Assembly (NCBI GenBank): GCA_902362865.1
Contig: CABIYE010000009.1
Location: 15,935 to 79,934, forward strand
Direction of reading: 5' to 3'
Length of the DNA stretch: 64,000 nt
Origin: Clostridiaceae bacterium
GTDB lineage: Bacteria > Bacillota > Clostridia > Lachnospirales > Lachnospiraceae
The notes under the pieces are model-generated. The model was given only the letters and a program-made list of their open reading frames with translations, was not told the DNA's origin and ran no database searches. The translations under genes and the position numbers were made by a program. Positions within the stretch are counted from its first letter, which is position 1; every line of letters starts with the position of its first letter. Positions 52,559-62,075 of the stretch are shown in pieces.

Positions 52559-53875
52559 ATGAAGCATGAACATATTGTAAAGGCAGTGGAGCCGGGGAGT
52601 ATTGCGCAGGAATTGGGCATTGAGCCGGGAGACAGGCTGCTTTCTATCAATGACAATATAATAGAGGATGTATTTGATTATCATTATCTGGTAAATGACG
52701 AAGAGCTGCTGGTGTTAATTGCAAAGCCGGACGGAGAAGAATGGGAGCTGGAGATTGAAAAAGATTACGAAGAGGATCTGGGAATTGAATTTGAACAGGG
52801 GTTGATGGATGAGTACCGTTCCTGCCGGAACAAGTGTATGTTCTGTTTTATCGATCAGATGCCGAAGGGAATGCGGGAGACCTTATATTTTAAGGATGAT
52901 GATTCACGTCTTTCTTTCCTCCAGGGGAATTATATTACACTGACGAATATGAGCGATCATGATATTGACCGGATTGTGAAATACCATTTGGAGCCTATTA
53001 ATATTTCTTTCCACACCACGAACCCGGAGCTTCGGTGTAAGATGCTTCACAACCGTTTTGCGGGAGAAGCACTTCAGAAGGTGCGTACGCTCTATGAAGC
53101 AGGGATTACCATGAATGGACAGATTGTGTTGTGTAAGGGGATCAATGACGGCGAGGAGCTTGAGAGAAGCATTCGGGATATGGCGGAGTACCTTCCTTGT
53201 CTGCAGAGTGTGTCGGTGGTTCCGGTGGGACTTACGAAATACCGGGAAGGACTCTATCCGCTGGAGCCTTTCGGGAAAGAAGATGCAAAGGAAGTACTGC
53301 GGATTATTCATTCCTGGCAGAAGAGGCTGTATGAGAAATGGGGGCTTCATTTTATCCATGCGGGTGATGAATGGTATGCACTGGCAGAAGAAGAAATCCC
53401 GGAAGAAGAAAGGTATGATGGATATCTGCAGCTCGAGAATGGGGTTGGGATGTTACGGCTTCTGGAGAATGAATTTAATGAGGCGTATGAGGCATTGGAA
53501 GGTGACAGTGAGGTGCGGAATGTGTCAGTTGTGACAGGATATCTGGCATATCCCTATTTGAAGAAGCTGGCAGAGCGGCTGGAACAGAAGTTCCCGGCAA
53601 CAACAATCCGGGTGTATCCGATCAGAAATGATTTTTTTGGCGAACAGATTACGGTGTCGGGGTTGATTACAGGGCAGGATCTGCTCCATCAGCTGAAAGG
53701 CAGGGAGCTTGGGGACAAGCTTTTGCTTCCCTGCAATATGTTCAGAAGCGGAGAGGAAGTATTGTTGGATGACGTTACCCTTTCCCAGGTGAAAGATGCT
53801 TTACAAGTTGACGTAGATATTGTAAAATCAAGCGGACAAGATTTTATAGAAGGAGTTTTAATTCATCATGAGTAA
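52559..53875 (+). CDS. DUF512 protein: PDZ-like plus radical SAM-like domains
   Basis: 438 residues. N-terminal PDZ-like fold (AVEPGSIAQELGIEPGDRLL), Cys motif CRNKCMFCFIDQ (CxxxCxxC, ~residue 88-95), and TIM-barrel-like strands with ISFHTTNPELR and MNGQIVLCKGIND; C-terminal DUF512 region (VVTGYLAYPYLKKL, NDFFGEQITVSGLITGQDL). Widespread in Clostridia, often beside der, as here (8-base overlap). The biochemical role is not established; a redox or RNA-related maturation role has been suggested by neighbourhood only. Confidence 0.9.
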   Translation: MKHEHIVKAVEPGSIAQELGIEPGDRLLSINDNIIEDVFDYHYLVNDEELLVLIAKPDGEEWELEIEKDYEEDLGIEFEQGLMDEYRSCRNKCMFCFIDQMPKGMRETLYFKDDDSRLSFLQGNYITLTNMSDHDIDRIVKYHLEPINISFHTTNPELRCKMLHNRFAGEALQKVRTLYEAGITMNGQIVLCKGINDGEELERSIRDMAEYLPCLQSVSVVPVGLTKYREGLYPLEPFGKEDAKEVLRIIHSWQKRLYEKWGLHFIHAGDEWYALAEEEIPEEERYDGYLQLENGVGMLRLLENEFNEAYEALEGDSEVRNVSVVTGYLAYPYLKKLAERLEQKFPATTIRVYPIRNDFFGEQITVSGLITGQDLLHQLKGRELGDKLLLPCNMFRSGEEVLLDDVTLSQVKDALQVDVDIVKSSGQDFIEGVLIHHE

Positions 53876-55190
53876 ACCAGTGGTGGCTGTTGTAGGACGG
53901 CCGAATGTTGGAAAGTCCACTCTCTTTAATGCGCTTGCAGGAGAGATGATTTCTATAGTGAAAGATACGCCGGGTGTGACAAGAGACCGCATTTATGCGG
54001 ATGTGTCCTGGCTTGACAAGGAATTTACATTAATTGATACAGGAGGGATTGAGCCGGAAAGCAAGGATATTATCCTGTCTCAGATGAGGGAACAGGCGCA
54101 GATTGCAATTGATACGGCAGATGTCATTATTTTTCTTACGGATGTGCGCCAGGGATTATTAGACGCAGATTCTAAGGTGGCTAATATGCTGCGCCGGTCT
54201 GCGAAACCGGTTATTCTGGCAGTCAATAAAGTGGATAATTTTGATAAATTCATGCCGGATGTGTATGAGTTTTATAATCTGGGGATTGGCGATCCGGTGC
54301 CGATTTCGGCATCATCAAGGCTGGGACTTGGGGATATGCTGGATAAGGTGACGGCACTTTTCCCGGAAAGTGCCGGAGAAGAGTCAGAGGATGAAAGGCC
54401 AAGGGTTGCCATTGTTGGTAAACCAAATGTAGGAAAGTCTTCTATTATAAATAAGCTTTTGGGCAGACAGAGAGTCATCGTATCTGACATTGCAGGGACA
54501 ACAAGGGATGCCATTGATACGGAAATTACCCATAATGGAAAAGAGTATGTGTTTATCGATACGGCCGGATTGAGAAGAAAGAATAAAATCAAAGAAGAGC
54601 TGGAGAGATACAGTATTATCCGTACGGTAACTGCAGTGGAACGGGCGGATGTGGTTCTGGTGGTGATTGATGCGGCAGAAGGCGTGACAGAGCAGGATGC
54701 CAAAATTGCGGGAATTGCCCATGAGCGTGGAAAAGGTATTATCATCGTAGTAAATAAATGGGATGCAATTGAAAAGAATGATAAGACGATGCGGGAGTAT
54801 GAAAGCCGGGTACGCCAGATCCTTTCTTTTATACCTTATGCGGAGATTATGTATGTGTCTGCACAGACAGGACAGAGGCTTCCCAAATTATTTGATAAGA
54901 TTGATATGGTAATGGAAAACCAGACGCTCCGTGTAGCCACCGGTGTGCTGAATGAGATTATGATGGAGGCTGTGGCGATGCAGCAGCCGCCTTCAGATAA
55001 AGGAAAGCGACTGAAGCTTTATTATATTACACAGGTATCTGTGAAGCCGCCGACTTTTGTTATTTTTGTAAATGACAAAGAGCTGATGCATTTTTCTTAT
55101 ACCAGATATCTGGAAAATAAAATCAGAGAAGCTTTTGGTTTTAAGGGAACTTCTTTGAAATTCTTCATTCGAGAGAGAAGGGAACGCTAG
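53868..55190 (+). CDS. der: Ribosome assembly GTPase Der (EngA)
   Basis: 440 residues with two tandem GTPase domains: G1 GRPNVGKSTLFN (~8-19) and GKPNVGKSSIIN (~183-194), G3 DTGGIEPE and DTAGLRRKN, G4 NKVDN and NKWDA; C-terminal KH-like domain (VSVKPPTFVIFVNDKELMHF). Needed for maturation of the 50S subunit. Operon with the DUF512 gene, plsY and gpsA. Confidence 0.97.
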   Translation: MSKPVVAVVGRPNVGKSTLFNALAGEMISIVKDTPGVTRDRIYADVSWLDKEFTLIDTGGIEPESKDIILSQMREQAQIAIDTADVIIFLTDVRQGLLDADSKVANMLRRSAKPVILAVNKVDNFDKFMPDVYEFYNLGIGDPVPISASSRLGLGDMLDKVTALFPESAGEESEDERPRVAIVGKPNVGKSSIINKLLGRQRVIVSDIAGTTRDAIDTEITHNGKEYVFIDTAGLRRKNKIKEELERYSIIRTVTAVERADVVLVVIDAAEGVTEQDAKIAGIAHERGKGIIIVVNKWDAIEKNDKTMREYESRVRQILSFIPYAEIMYVSAQTGQRLPKLFDKIDMVMENQTLRVATGVLNEIMMEAVAMQQPPSDKGKRLKLYYITQVSVKPPTFVIFVNDKELMHFSYTRYLENKIREAFGFKGTSLKFFIRERRER

Positions 55191-55192
55191 TC

Positions 55193-55834
55193 ATGGAACG
55201 TATAGTGTGTGTATTGATTGGATATGTTTTTGGACTGATTCAGACGGGATATCTTTACGGTAAGACACAGCATGTAGATATCAGGAAGCAGGGAAGCGGT
55301 AATGCCGGAACAACCAATGCCCTGCGTACCCTGGGGTGGAAGGCAGGAGCCGTTACGTTTCTGGGGGATTGCTTTAAATGTGTAGCGGCAGTTGTCCTGG
55401 TATATTTCCTTTTCGGAAGGACGGATCCGGAGATGTTCCCGGTGTATGCAATGTATGCAGGTATGGGAGCAGTCATGGGACATAACTATCCTTTTTACAT
55501 GAATTTTAAGGGTGGCAAGGGGATTGCGGCAACGGCCGGACTGATTGTCAGCACAACAAACGTGTGGATTGTATTGATTTGCCTGTGCGTATTTTTAGGA
55601 ATTGTGGCAGGCACACGTTACGTTTCACTGGGATCTCTGGCTGTGGTTATTGTTTATTTTCTCTCTGTTGTTGTATACGGACAGATGGGGGGATTTGGCG
55701 TTACAGGCGGCCATTTATATGAAATATACGCAGTGGCGGCGCTTCTGGTGCTGTCAGCATTTTATAAGCACAAAGAGAATATCAAAAGACTGTTATCCGG
55801 AACAGAGAATAAGATTAGTGTCGGAAAAAAATAA
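55193..55834 (+). CDS. plsY: Glycerol-3-phosphate acyltransferase PlsY
   Basis: 213 residues, two bases after der. Conserved motifs QGSGNAGTTNALRTLGWKAG and NFKGGKGIAATAG; five to six membrane segments. It uses acyl phosphate to acylate glycerol 3-phosphate, the first step of phospholipid synthesis. Its substrate supplier gpsA follows, so the pair forms a functional unit. Confidence 0.96.
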   Translation: MERIVCVLIGYVFGLIQTGYLYGKTQHVDIRKQGSGNAGTTNALRTLGWKAGAVTFLGDCFKCVAAVVLVYFLFGRTDPEMFPVYAMYAGMGAVMGHNYPFYMNFKGGKGIAATAGLIVSTTNVWIVLICLCVFLGIVAGTRYVSLGSLAVVIVYFLSVVVYGQMGGFGVTGGHLYEIYAVAALLVLSAFYKHKENIKRLLSGTENKISVGKK

Positions 55835-55858
55835 TTGTTTTTGAGAGGAGGATTCACT

Positions 55859-56869
55859 ATGGCAAAAGTTGGGATTATGGGAGCCGGAAGCTGGGGAACG
55901 GCGCTGGCGCTTCTTCTTCACAAGAATGGACATGAGGTAATGGTGTGGTCCATCAGCGAAGAGGAAGTGAAGATGTTGTCCGAAGAACGGGAGCATAAAA
56001 GCAAGCTTCCGGGCGTGAAGCTGCCGGAGGATATGGTATTTACCACAGATATGGAAATGACGGTTCAGGATAAGGATTTTGTGATTCTGGCAGTGCCGTC
56101 TCCATTTACAAGAGAGACGGCAAGGAAGATGAAGCCTTTTGTAAAAGAAGGGCAGATTCTTGTGGATGTGGCAAAAGGAATTGAAGAGGACACGCTGATG
56201 ACACTGTCACAGCAGATTGAAGAGGAGATTCCCCAGGCAAATGTTGCAGTACTGTCCGGACCAAGCCACGCAGAGGAGGTGGGGAGAGGACTCCCGACGA
56301 TTGTGGTAATCGGAGCAAAGACGAAAGAGACTGCCGAGTATCTGCAGGAAATGTTTATGAATGAATCGTTCCGTGTATATACAAGCCCGGATATCCTGGG
56401 GATGGAGCTGGGCGGTTCACTCAAGAATGTTATCGCGCTGGCAGCGGGAATTGCCGACGGACTTGGATATGGTGATAATACGAAGGCGGCTCTTATTACC
56501 AGGGGAATCCATGAAATTTCCCGTCTGGGTGTAAAGATGGGCGGCGCTCCTGAGAGCTTTACGGGTCTTACCGGGATTGGCGATCTGATTGTAACTTGTG
56601 CCAGTGTCCACAGCCGGAACAGAAAGGCGGGATACCTGATAGGGCAGGGCATGAGTATGCAGGAAGCCATGGATGAGGTTAAGATGGTGGTGGAAGGCGT
56701 ATATTCTACGAAAGCTGCTGTGAAGCTGGGCAGGAAGTATGGTGTGGATATGCCGATTATCGAACAGGTGAATGCAGTTCTTTTTGAAAATAAAAATCCG
56801 GGAGATGCAGTGAAGGATCTGATGATGCGTGATGGCAAAGCAGAGCACAATGCAAAACCCTGGAGTTAA
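55859..56869 (+). CDS. gpsA: Glycerol-3-phosphate dehydrogenase [NAD(P)+]
   Basis: 336 residues from ATG 55859 after AGAGGAGGA. NAD motif IMGAGSWGTALALLLHKNGH, ALSGPSHAEEV-type motif (VLSGPSHAEEVGRGLPT), catalytic Lys in GGSLKNVIALAAGIADGLG, and TGIGDLIVTC. It reduces dihydroxyacetone phosphate to glycerol 3-phosphate for PlsY. Confidence 0.97.
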   Translation: MAKVGIMGAGSWGTALALLLHKNGHEVMVWSISEEEVKMLSEEREHKSKLPGVKLPEDMVFTTDMEMTVQDKDFVILAVPSPFTRETARKMKPFVKEGQILVDVAKGIEEDTLMTLSQQIEEEIPQANVAVLSGPSHAEEVGRGLPTIVVIGAKTKETAEYLQEMFMNESFRVYTSPDILGMELGGSLKNVIALAAGIADGLGYGDNTKAALITRGIHEISRLGVKMGGAPESFTGLTGIGDLIVTCASVHSRNRKAGYLIGQGMSMQEAMDEVKMVVEGVYSTKAAVKLGRKYGVDMPIIEQVNAVLFENKNPGDAVKDLMMRDGKAEHNAKPWS

Positions 56870-56948
56870 ATATCCGGTATATTTATGATTCTAATTAATC
56901 TTCCCCTTGCATATACTCTAACAGCATAGGTGGAAGGGGCTAGAGGAT

Positions 56949-58421
56949 ATGGACAATTACCATTTATACAAGGATATACAGGCAAGGACGAACGGGGAGA
57001 TATACATCGGAGTGGTGGGACCGGTAAGAACCGGTAAATCTACGTTTATTAAACGGTTTATGGATGTACTGGTTCTGCCTAACATGACGGATGAAAATGA
57101 CAAGTCCAGAACGAGGGATGAGCTTCCCCAATCTGCTTCCGGGAAAACCATTATGACGACAGAACCCAAATTCGTCCCGAAAGAAGCAGCGGAAGTAAAG
57201 CTTACGGAGGATGTGTCGGTAAAGATCCGGCTGATTGATTGTGTGGGATATATGGTAGAAGGAGCAGCCGGGCATATTGAAAATGATGAAGAGCGCCAGG
57301 TGAAAACCCCCTGGTTTGATTATGAGATCCCATTTACCAAGGCTGCAAGTATCGGGACAAAAAAAGTAATTCATGAACATGCGACGATTGGCATTGTGGT
57401 GACGACAGATGGAAGTATCGGAGAAATTAAAAGAGAGAATTATCTGGATGCAGAAGAGAAGACCATCCGGGAGCTGCAGTCTATTGGGAAGCCTTTTATT
57501 GTATTGGTAAATTCCAAAAAGCTTTATGGAGAAGAAGCCCGCCGTACAGCGGAAGAAATCAGCCGGAAGCATGGCGTGCAGGCAATGACGGTGAATTGTG
57601 AGCAATTGAAGGAAGATGATATCCATAAAATCATGGAGGCAGTCCTTTTTGAATTTCCGGTTGCTCAGATACAGTTCTTTATTCCGAAATGGGTAGAGAT
57701 GCTTCCCAGAGATCATAAAATCAAGGCAGAGCTTCTGGTACATATTAAAGAAATCATGGAGCAGATGACGGAGATTAAGGATGCGGTAAAAGAATTAGAA
57801 GAACCGGACAGTCCTTATATTTCCAGAATGGATATTGACGGGATTGAGATGGATACCGGATGTGTAAAAATCAGGATTGATGTAAAAGAGCAGTTTTATT
57901 ACGAAATGCTGAGTGAAATGACGGGGACGCAGATAACCGGGCAGTATGACCTGATTGCTCAGATGAAGCGGCTTTCCCAGCTGCGGCAGGAATATGAGGG
58001 CGTGAAAGATGCTTTCGATTCTGTCCGCATGAAGGGATATGGCGTAGTGACGCCGAAAAAGGAAGAAATTACGCTGGATGAGCCTACCGTTATCCGGCAG
58101 GGAAATAAATTCGGCGTAAAGATTCATTCCCAGGCACCGTCCATTCATCTGATCCGGGCAAATATTGAGACAGAGATAGCGCCGATTGTAGGAAATGAAC
58201 AGCAGGCGAATGACTTGATTCAATATATCAAAGAAGCAGCGGGCACAGAAAAAGGAATCTGGGGAACGAATATTTTCGGCAAATCCATAGAAGATTTGGT
58301 AATGGATGGTATGCAGAATAAGATGGCAATGATTAATGATGAAAGCCAGGTGAAATTGCAGGATACCATGCAGAAGGTGGTTAATGACAGTAATGGAGGT
58401 CTGGTTTGCATCATCATTTAG
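56949..58421 (+). CDS. spoIVA: Stage IV sporulation protein A
   Basis: 490 residues. N-terminal ATPase with Walker A GPVRTGKSTFIKRF (~24-37) and the region DCVGYMVEGAAGH; a long middle domain; C-terminal tail GGLVCIII, which in Bacillus is needed to bind the spore surface via SpoVM. It forms the base layer of the spore coat. It shows that the host can form endospores or descends from sporeformers. A sigma-E promoter is expected upstream, but the 80-base gap shows no convincing match. Confidence 0.97.
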   Translation: MDNYHLYKDIQARTNGEIYIGVVGPVRTGKSTFIKRFMDVLVLPNMTDENDKSRTRDELPQSASGKTIMTTEPKFVPKEAAEVKLTEDVSVKIRLIDCVGYMVEGAAGHIENDEERQVKTPWFDYEIPFTKAASIGTKKVIHEHATIGIVVTTDGSIGEIKRENYLDAEEKTIRELQSIGKPFIVLVNSKKLYGEEARRTAEEISRKHGVQAMTVNCEQLKEDDIHKIMEAVLFEFPVAQIQFFIPKWVEMLPRDHKIKAELLVHIKEIMEQMTEIKDAVKELEEPDSPYISRMDIDGIEMDTGCVKIRIDVKEQFYYEMLSEMTGTQITGQYDLIAQMKRLSQLRQEYEGVKDAFDSVRMKGYGVVTPKKEEITLDEPTVIRQGNKFGVKIHSQAPSIHLIRANIETEIAPIVGNEQQANDLIQYIKEAAGTEKGIWGTNIFGKSIEDLVMDGMQNKMAMINDESQVKLQDTMQKVVNDSNGGLVCIII

Positions 58422-58431
58422 AGAGGAAATA

Positions 58432-58581
58432 ATGCCTTTTTTGGCAAAATTAGTATTGAAATCAGATGAAGAAGTGTCTATAATAGAAAACGAAGTGAAT
58501 ATGTATGCGAACAAGGATGTTGCACAGACTGTGTTGAGCCGGAAGACTCACAGGAAGGCAGCATCCTTTTTACGTATGTGA
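58432..58581 (+). CDS. Possible 49-residue protein between spoIVA and adh
   Basis: ATG 58432 has AGAGGAAATA just upstream. Sequence begins MPFLAKLVLKSDEEVSIIEN and ends in a basic stretch LSRKTHRKAASFLRM. No family recognised. It is in the right place for a small sporulation or unrelated gene and is the only open frame in the gap; coding status is uncertain. Confidence 0.4.
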   Translation: MPFLAKLVLKSDEEVSIIENEVNMYANKDVAQTVLSRKTHRKAASFLRM

Positions 58582-58597
58582 AAGAGGAGAGATTGAA

Positions 58598-59746
58598 ATG
58601 AATGATTTTACGTTTAAAGTGCCGCAGGATATTGTTTTTGGAATGGGATCTCTGAAGCGTCTCCCGGAGCTCTTAGAGAAAAGCGGTTCTAAGAAGATGC
58701 TGATTGTCTCAGACAGAGGGCTGGAGAAATTAGGAGTTGTAAAGAAGGTTACAGATATCGTAGAGGCAGATGGAATCGAGACCTGTACTTTTCTTGATAT
58801 TCTGCCGAATCCCACTGTGGATATGGTGGATGCCGCGACAAAGGTGTATAAGGAATCCGGGGCTACAAGTATCGTAGCGCTTGGCGGCGGCAGTCCCATG
58901 GATGTTGCTAAGGCGGTAGGTGTGCTGGCAAGATACGGCGGTTCTATTACGGAATATGAGGGCGCCCATTTGGTACCAGGACCAATTGAGCCAATTATTG
59001 CCATTCCCACTACGGCAGGGACAGGAAGCGAAGTGACGGCATTTTCTGTTATTACAGATACGACAAGAAATTATAAATTGACGGTATTCAGCTATGAGCT
59101 GCTTCCGAAATATGCTCTTCTTGATCCGGAGATGATTATGTCAGTTCCCCCAATGGTTGCGGCATCCTGTGGTATTGACGCATTGATCCATGCATGGGAA
59201 GCTTACACATCTCTTGGAGCTTCTCCGTTTTCTGACGCGATGGCAGAAAAAGCCATGGAGCTGATCGGAGGAAATATACGTCGGTTTGTTGCAAACCGGA
59301 AGGACGAAGAAGCAGCGTGTGCCATGATGTCAGGAAGCATGTTTGCCGGAATTGCATTTGCGTGGGCAAGGCTTGGCAATGTACATGCTATGTCTCACCC
59401 GGTCAGCGCATTCTTTGGTGTGCAGCACGGAGTTGCCAATTCCATTTTGCTTCCGGTAATCGTGGAGTATAATGCACTGGCAGATAATGGGCGGTATGAA
59501 AAGATTTACAATTATATCCGCGAGAAGAAAGAGCCCGCGGTGGATTTTAAGCCTGAGATGCTGGTGGAAGAAATTAAGAAACTGAATGCAGATCTTGGCA
59601 TACCAAAGACCTTATCTGAGGTGGGTGTGACGGAGGATAAGATTCCGCAGATGGCAGCAGATGCTATGAAGAGCGGAAATATTGCCGCGAACCCGAGACA
59701 GAGCACGGTCAAAGATATAGAGATGCTGTACCGCAAAGCGCTGTAG
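58598..59746 (+). CDS. Iron-containing alcohol dehydrogenase
   Basis: 382 residues, start after AGAGGAGAG. N-terminal Rossmann-like part with ALGGGSPMDVAKAVGVLARYGG and PTTAGTGSEVTAFSVI; metal-binding His in GIDALIHAWEAY and NVHAMSHPVSAFFGVQHG. Family members reduce aldehydes such as acetaldehyde or butyraldehyde with NAD(P)H; the substrate cannot be chosen from sequence. Stands alone, followed by a terminator. Confidence 0.95.
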   Translation: MNDFTFKVPQDIVFGMGSLKRLPELLEKSGSKKMLIVSDRGLEKLGVVKKVTDIVEADGIETCTFLDILPNPTVDMVDAATKVYKESGATSIVALGGGSPMDVAKAVGVLARYGGSITEYEGAHLVPGPIEPIIAIPTTAGTGSEVTAFSVITDTTRNYKLTVFSYELLPKYALLDPEMIMSVPPMVAASCGIDALIHAWEAYTSLGASPFSDAMAEKAMELIGGNIRRFVANRKDEEAACAMMSGSMFAGIAFAWARLGNVHAMSHPVSAFFGVQHGVANSILLPVIVEYNALADNGRYEKIYNYIREKKEPAVDFKPEMLVEEIKKLNADLGIPKTLSEVGVTEDKIPQMAADAMKSGNIAANPRQSTVKDIEMLYRKAL

Positions 59747-59764
59747 ATATAAAGGCTAATTCTG

Positions 59765-59809
59765 AAGGGATTCTTAAGGAATGTGAAAGTTCTTGAGAAT
59801 CCCTTTTTT
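59765..59809 (+). terminator. Intrinsic terminator after alcohol dehydrogenase gene
   Basis: Stem AAGGGATTCT / AGAATCCCTT, extended by TAAGGAA / TTCTTGA, with six T. The 3' arm overlaps the next promoter. Confidence 0.9.
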
Positions 59810-59821
59810 GTACTATATAAT
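59793..59821 (+). promoter_or_regulatory. Sigma-A promoter for nucleoside phosphorylase operon
   Basis: TTGAGA (59793-59798), 17-base spacer, TATAAT (59816-59821). The -35 lies inside the 3' arm of the preceding terminator. Confidence 0.65.
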
Positions 59822-59853
59822 TGGGATAGAAGAATCGTAAAGGGGAGAAATTT

Positions 59854-60702
59854 ATGACAGATGTATACAAAAAACTGGTAAGGTGTCATGAGTATTGCAG
59901 AGACAGAATCGATACCGTTCCGCGTGCCGCCATTATTTTGGGAAGCGGTCTGGGAGATTTTGCGGAGTATGTACAGGTAACAGGGGAGATTCCCTATTCA
60001 GACATAGAAGATTTCCCTGTTTCTACGGTTGCCGGACATGCAGGCCGGTTTGTCTTTGCGGAGGTGGAAGGTATGCCGGTTGTTCTGATGCAGGGACGTG
60101 TCCACTATTACGAAGGGTATTCGATGGAAGAGGTTGTCCTTCCGGTACGGTTAATGAAGATGATGGGAGCACAGACATTGATTCTCACCAATGCATCCGG
60201 GGGAATCAATGAAGAATTTTCTGCCGGAGATTTTATGATGATTACCGACCAGATTTCCAGCTTTGTTCCTTCTCCTTTAATTGGGGAAAATGTAGAAGAA
60301 CTGGGAACCAGATTTCCGGATATGAGTGAGATTTACGATAAAGAATTACAGGAAACCATCCGGCAGGCAGCAAGAAAAGTGGGTGTGCATTTACAGGAGG
60401 GTGTGTATATTCAGTTTACCGGCCCTAATTTTGAGTCTCCGGCAGAAATCAGGATGGCGCGCGTACTGGGCGCTGACGCGGTGGGAATGAGCACAGCTTG
60501 TGAAGCGGTTGCCGCAAGGCATATGGGAATGAAGGTGTGCGGGATTTCCTGCGTGGTGAATAAGGCGGCAGGATTGCAGCAAACACCTTTGAATCATGAG
60601 GAAGTGCAGGAAATGGGAAGAAGGAAGGCAGAAGAATTCAGGAAGCTTTTGCTGGAAATTCTATACAGAATGGGCGGAAAGAACGAAAAGAAGGGGGATT
60701 GA
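59854..60702 (+). CDS. Purine nucleoside phosphorylase (trimeric type)
   Basis: 282 residues, start after AAGGGGAG. Motifs: ILGSGLGDFAEYV, phosphate-binding GHAGRFVFAEVEG, MQGRVHYYEGYSMEEV, TNASGGINEEF, and NKAAGLQQTPLNHEEV near the C-terminus. Splits inosine or guanosine with phosphate into base and ribose 1-phosphate. Together with the amidohydrolase directly downstream (one base gap) it forms a purine salvage unit. Confidence 0.94.
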   Translation: MTDVYKKLVRCHEYCRDRIDTVPRAAIILGSGLGDFAEYVQVTGEIPYSDIEDFPVSTVAGHAGRFVFAEVEGMPVVLMQGRVHYYEGYSMEEVVLPVRLMKMMGAQTLILTNASGGINEEFSAGDFMMITDQISSFVPSPLIGENVEELGTRFPDMSEIYDKELQETIRQAARKVGVHLQEGVYIQFTGPNFESPAEIRMARVLGADAVGMSTACEAVAARHMGMKVCGISCVVNKAAGLQQTPLNHEEVQEMGRRKAEEFRKLLLEILYRMGGKNEKKGD

Positions 60703-60703
60703 G

Positions 60704-62038
60704 ATGCGGATTAGAATCTATAATGTAAGGATTCTTACGATGGAAGAGAATGTTCCCATATTCAGGGGTGAAATACAGATAGAAGACGGAAGGATTCGCT
60801 GCATTATAAAGAATGCAAAGGAAAATGAAATAGCGTTGTCAGAAAGCGGTGGCTCCTTTTCTCTGTGGGACAGGGAGATTGACGGGGAAGGAAACCTGGT
60901 TATGCCTGGGTTTAAGGATGCTCATACCCACTCGCCTATGACGTTCCTGCGTTCACTGGCAGATGACCTTCCTCTGCAGTCCTGGCTTCAAACGGTTGTT
61001 TTTCCGGCTGAGGCGAAGCTTACAAAGGAAGATGTATACTGGCTGACACTGCTTGCGGTAATGGAATATTTAACCAGCGGTATTACGGCAGTATTTGATA
61101 TGTATTTCCACAGAGAAAGTGTGGCGCGTGCCATGAAAGACAGCGGGTTCCGTACGGTTTTCTGCGGCGCTCTGAATGATTTTACGGAAAGCGCCGGGGA
61201 GATAGAGAGAGATTATGAGAGGTATAACCAGGAGGAGCTTTTATCTTTCCGCCTGGGATTCCATGCCGAATATACGACGGGAATAGAGCGGCTTAAGCAG
61301 GTTGCAGCGCTGGCAGAGAAATACAAAGCGCCGGTGTATACCCACCTGGCAGAGACAAAGGCAGAGGTGGAGTCCTGCAAAGCCAGGAATGGAATGACGC
61401 CTCTTGCTTACCTGGATTCTCTGGGGATTTTTCGTTATGGAGGAGGCGCCTTCCATATGGTTCATCTGGAAGACGAAGACTTTTCCATTGCAAAGAAAAG
61501 AGGAATTTTCTGCGTAACGAATCCTGCTTCCAATCTGAAGCTTGCCAGTGGAGTCGCTCCGGTTGCAGAGATGATGCGCCGGGGAATTCCTGTGGCGATT
61601 GGGACAGACGGTCCCGCCAGTAATAACTGTCTGGACATGTTCCGGGAGATGTTTCTTACAACGGGACTTCAGAAGGTGCGTCAGGAAGATGCCACCGCTG
61701 TTCCGGCGTGGGAAGTACTGAAGATGGCGACGGTGAATGCAGCGACGGCAATGGGGCTTTCTGATGCGGACGTCCTGCAGGAAGGGAAGCGGGCAGATCT
61801 GATTATGATAGACCTGGCACAGCCGAATATGCATCCATTGTATGAGGAATCCATTATAAGAAATCTGGTATACAGTGGGAGCAAGCAAAATGTAAAATTT
61901 ACCATGGTAAATGGCAGAATCCTGTATGAAGACGGGAAATTCCATATAGGAACGGATAAAGAAGTGATTTACCATATGGCAAGAGAGGTCTTAGACAGAA
62001 CAATTCGTTGCAATATTTTAGAAAAGGGTATAAACTAG
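60704..62038 (+). CDS. Amidohydrolase, MTA/SAH deaminase-like
   Basis: 444 residues from ATG 60704 after AAGGGGGATTG. Metal-binding HTHS (DAHTHSPMTFLRSLADD), further ligand HLAETKAE, and catalytic Asp in IGTDGPASNNCLDMF; last part VYSGSKQNVKFTMVNGRIL. Closest in pattern to 5-methylthioadenosine/S-adenosylhomocysteine deaminases and related cytosine/guanine-type hydrolases. Coupling with a purine nucleoside phosphorylase suits deamination of an adenosine derivative. Exact substrate not certain. Confidence 0.88.
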   Translation: MRIRIYNVRILTMEENVPIFRGEIQIEDGRIRCIIKNAKENEIALSESGGSFSLWDREIDGEGNLVMPGFKDAHTHSPMTFLRSLADDLPLQSWLQTVVFPAEAKLTKEDVYWLTLLAVMEYLTSGITAVFDMYFHRESVARAMKDSGFRTVFCGALNDFTESAGEIERDYERYNQEELLSFRLGFHAEYTTGIERLKQVAALAEKYKAPVYTHLAETKAEVESCKARNGMTPLAYLDSLGIFRYGGGAFHMVHLEDEDFSIAKKRGIFCVTNPASNLKLASGVAPVAEMMRRGIPVAIGTDGPASNNCLDMFREMFLTTGLQKVRQEDATAVPAWEVLKMATVNAATAMGLSDADVLQEGKRADLIMIDLAQPNMHPLYEESIIRNLVYSGSKQNVKFTMVNGRILYEDGKFHIGTDKEVIYHMAREVLDRTIRCNILEKGIN

Positions 62039-62075
62039 GAATAGTAACAAAAGAGAGGGTATGGAGGTACGAATA

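Noticed and set aside
56870..56948. Sigma-E promoter for spoIVA
   Set aside because: A CATATACT-like -10 is present but no -35 at the right distance, so I do not annotate it.
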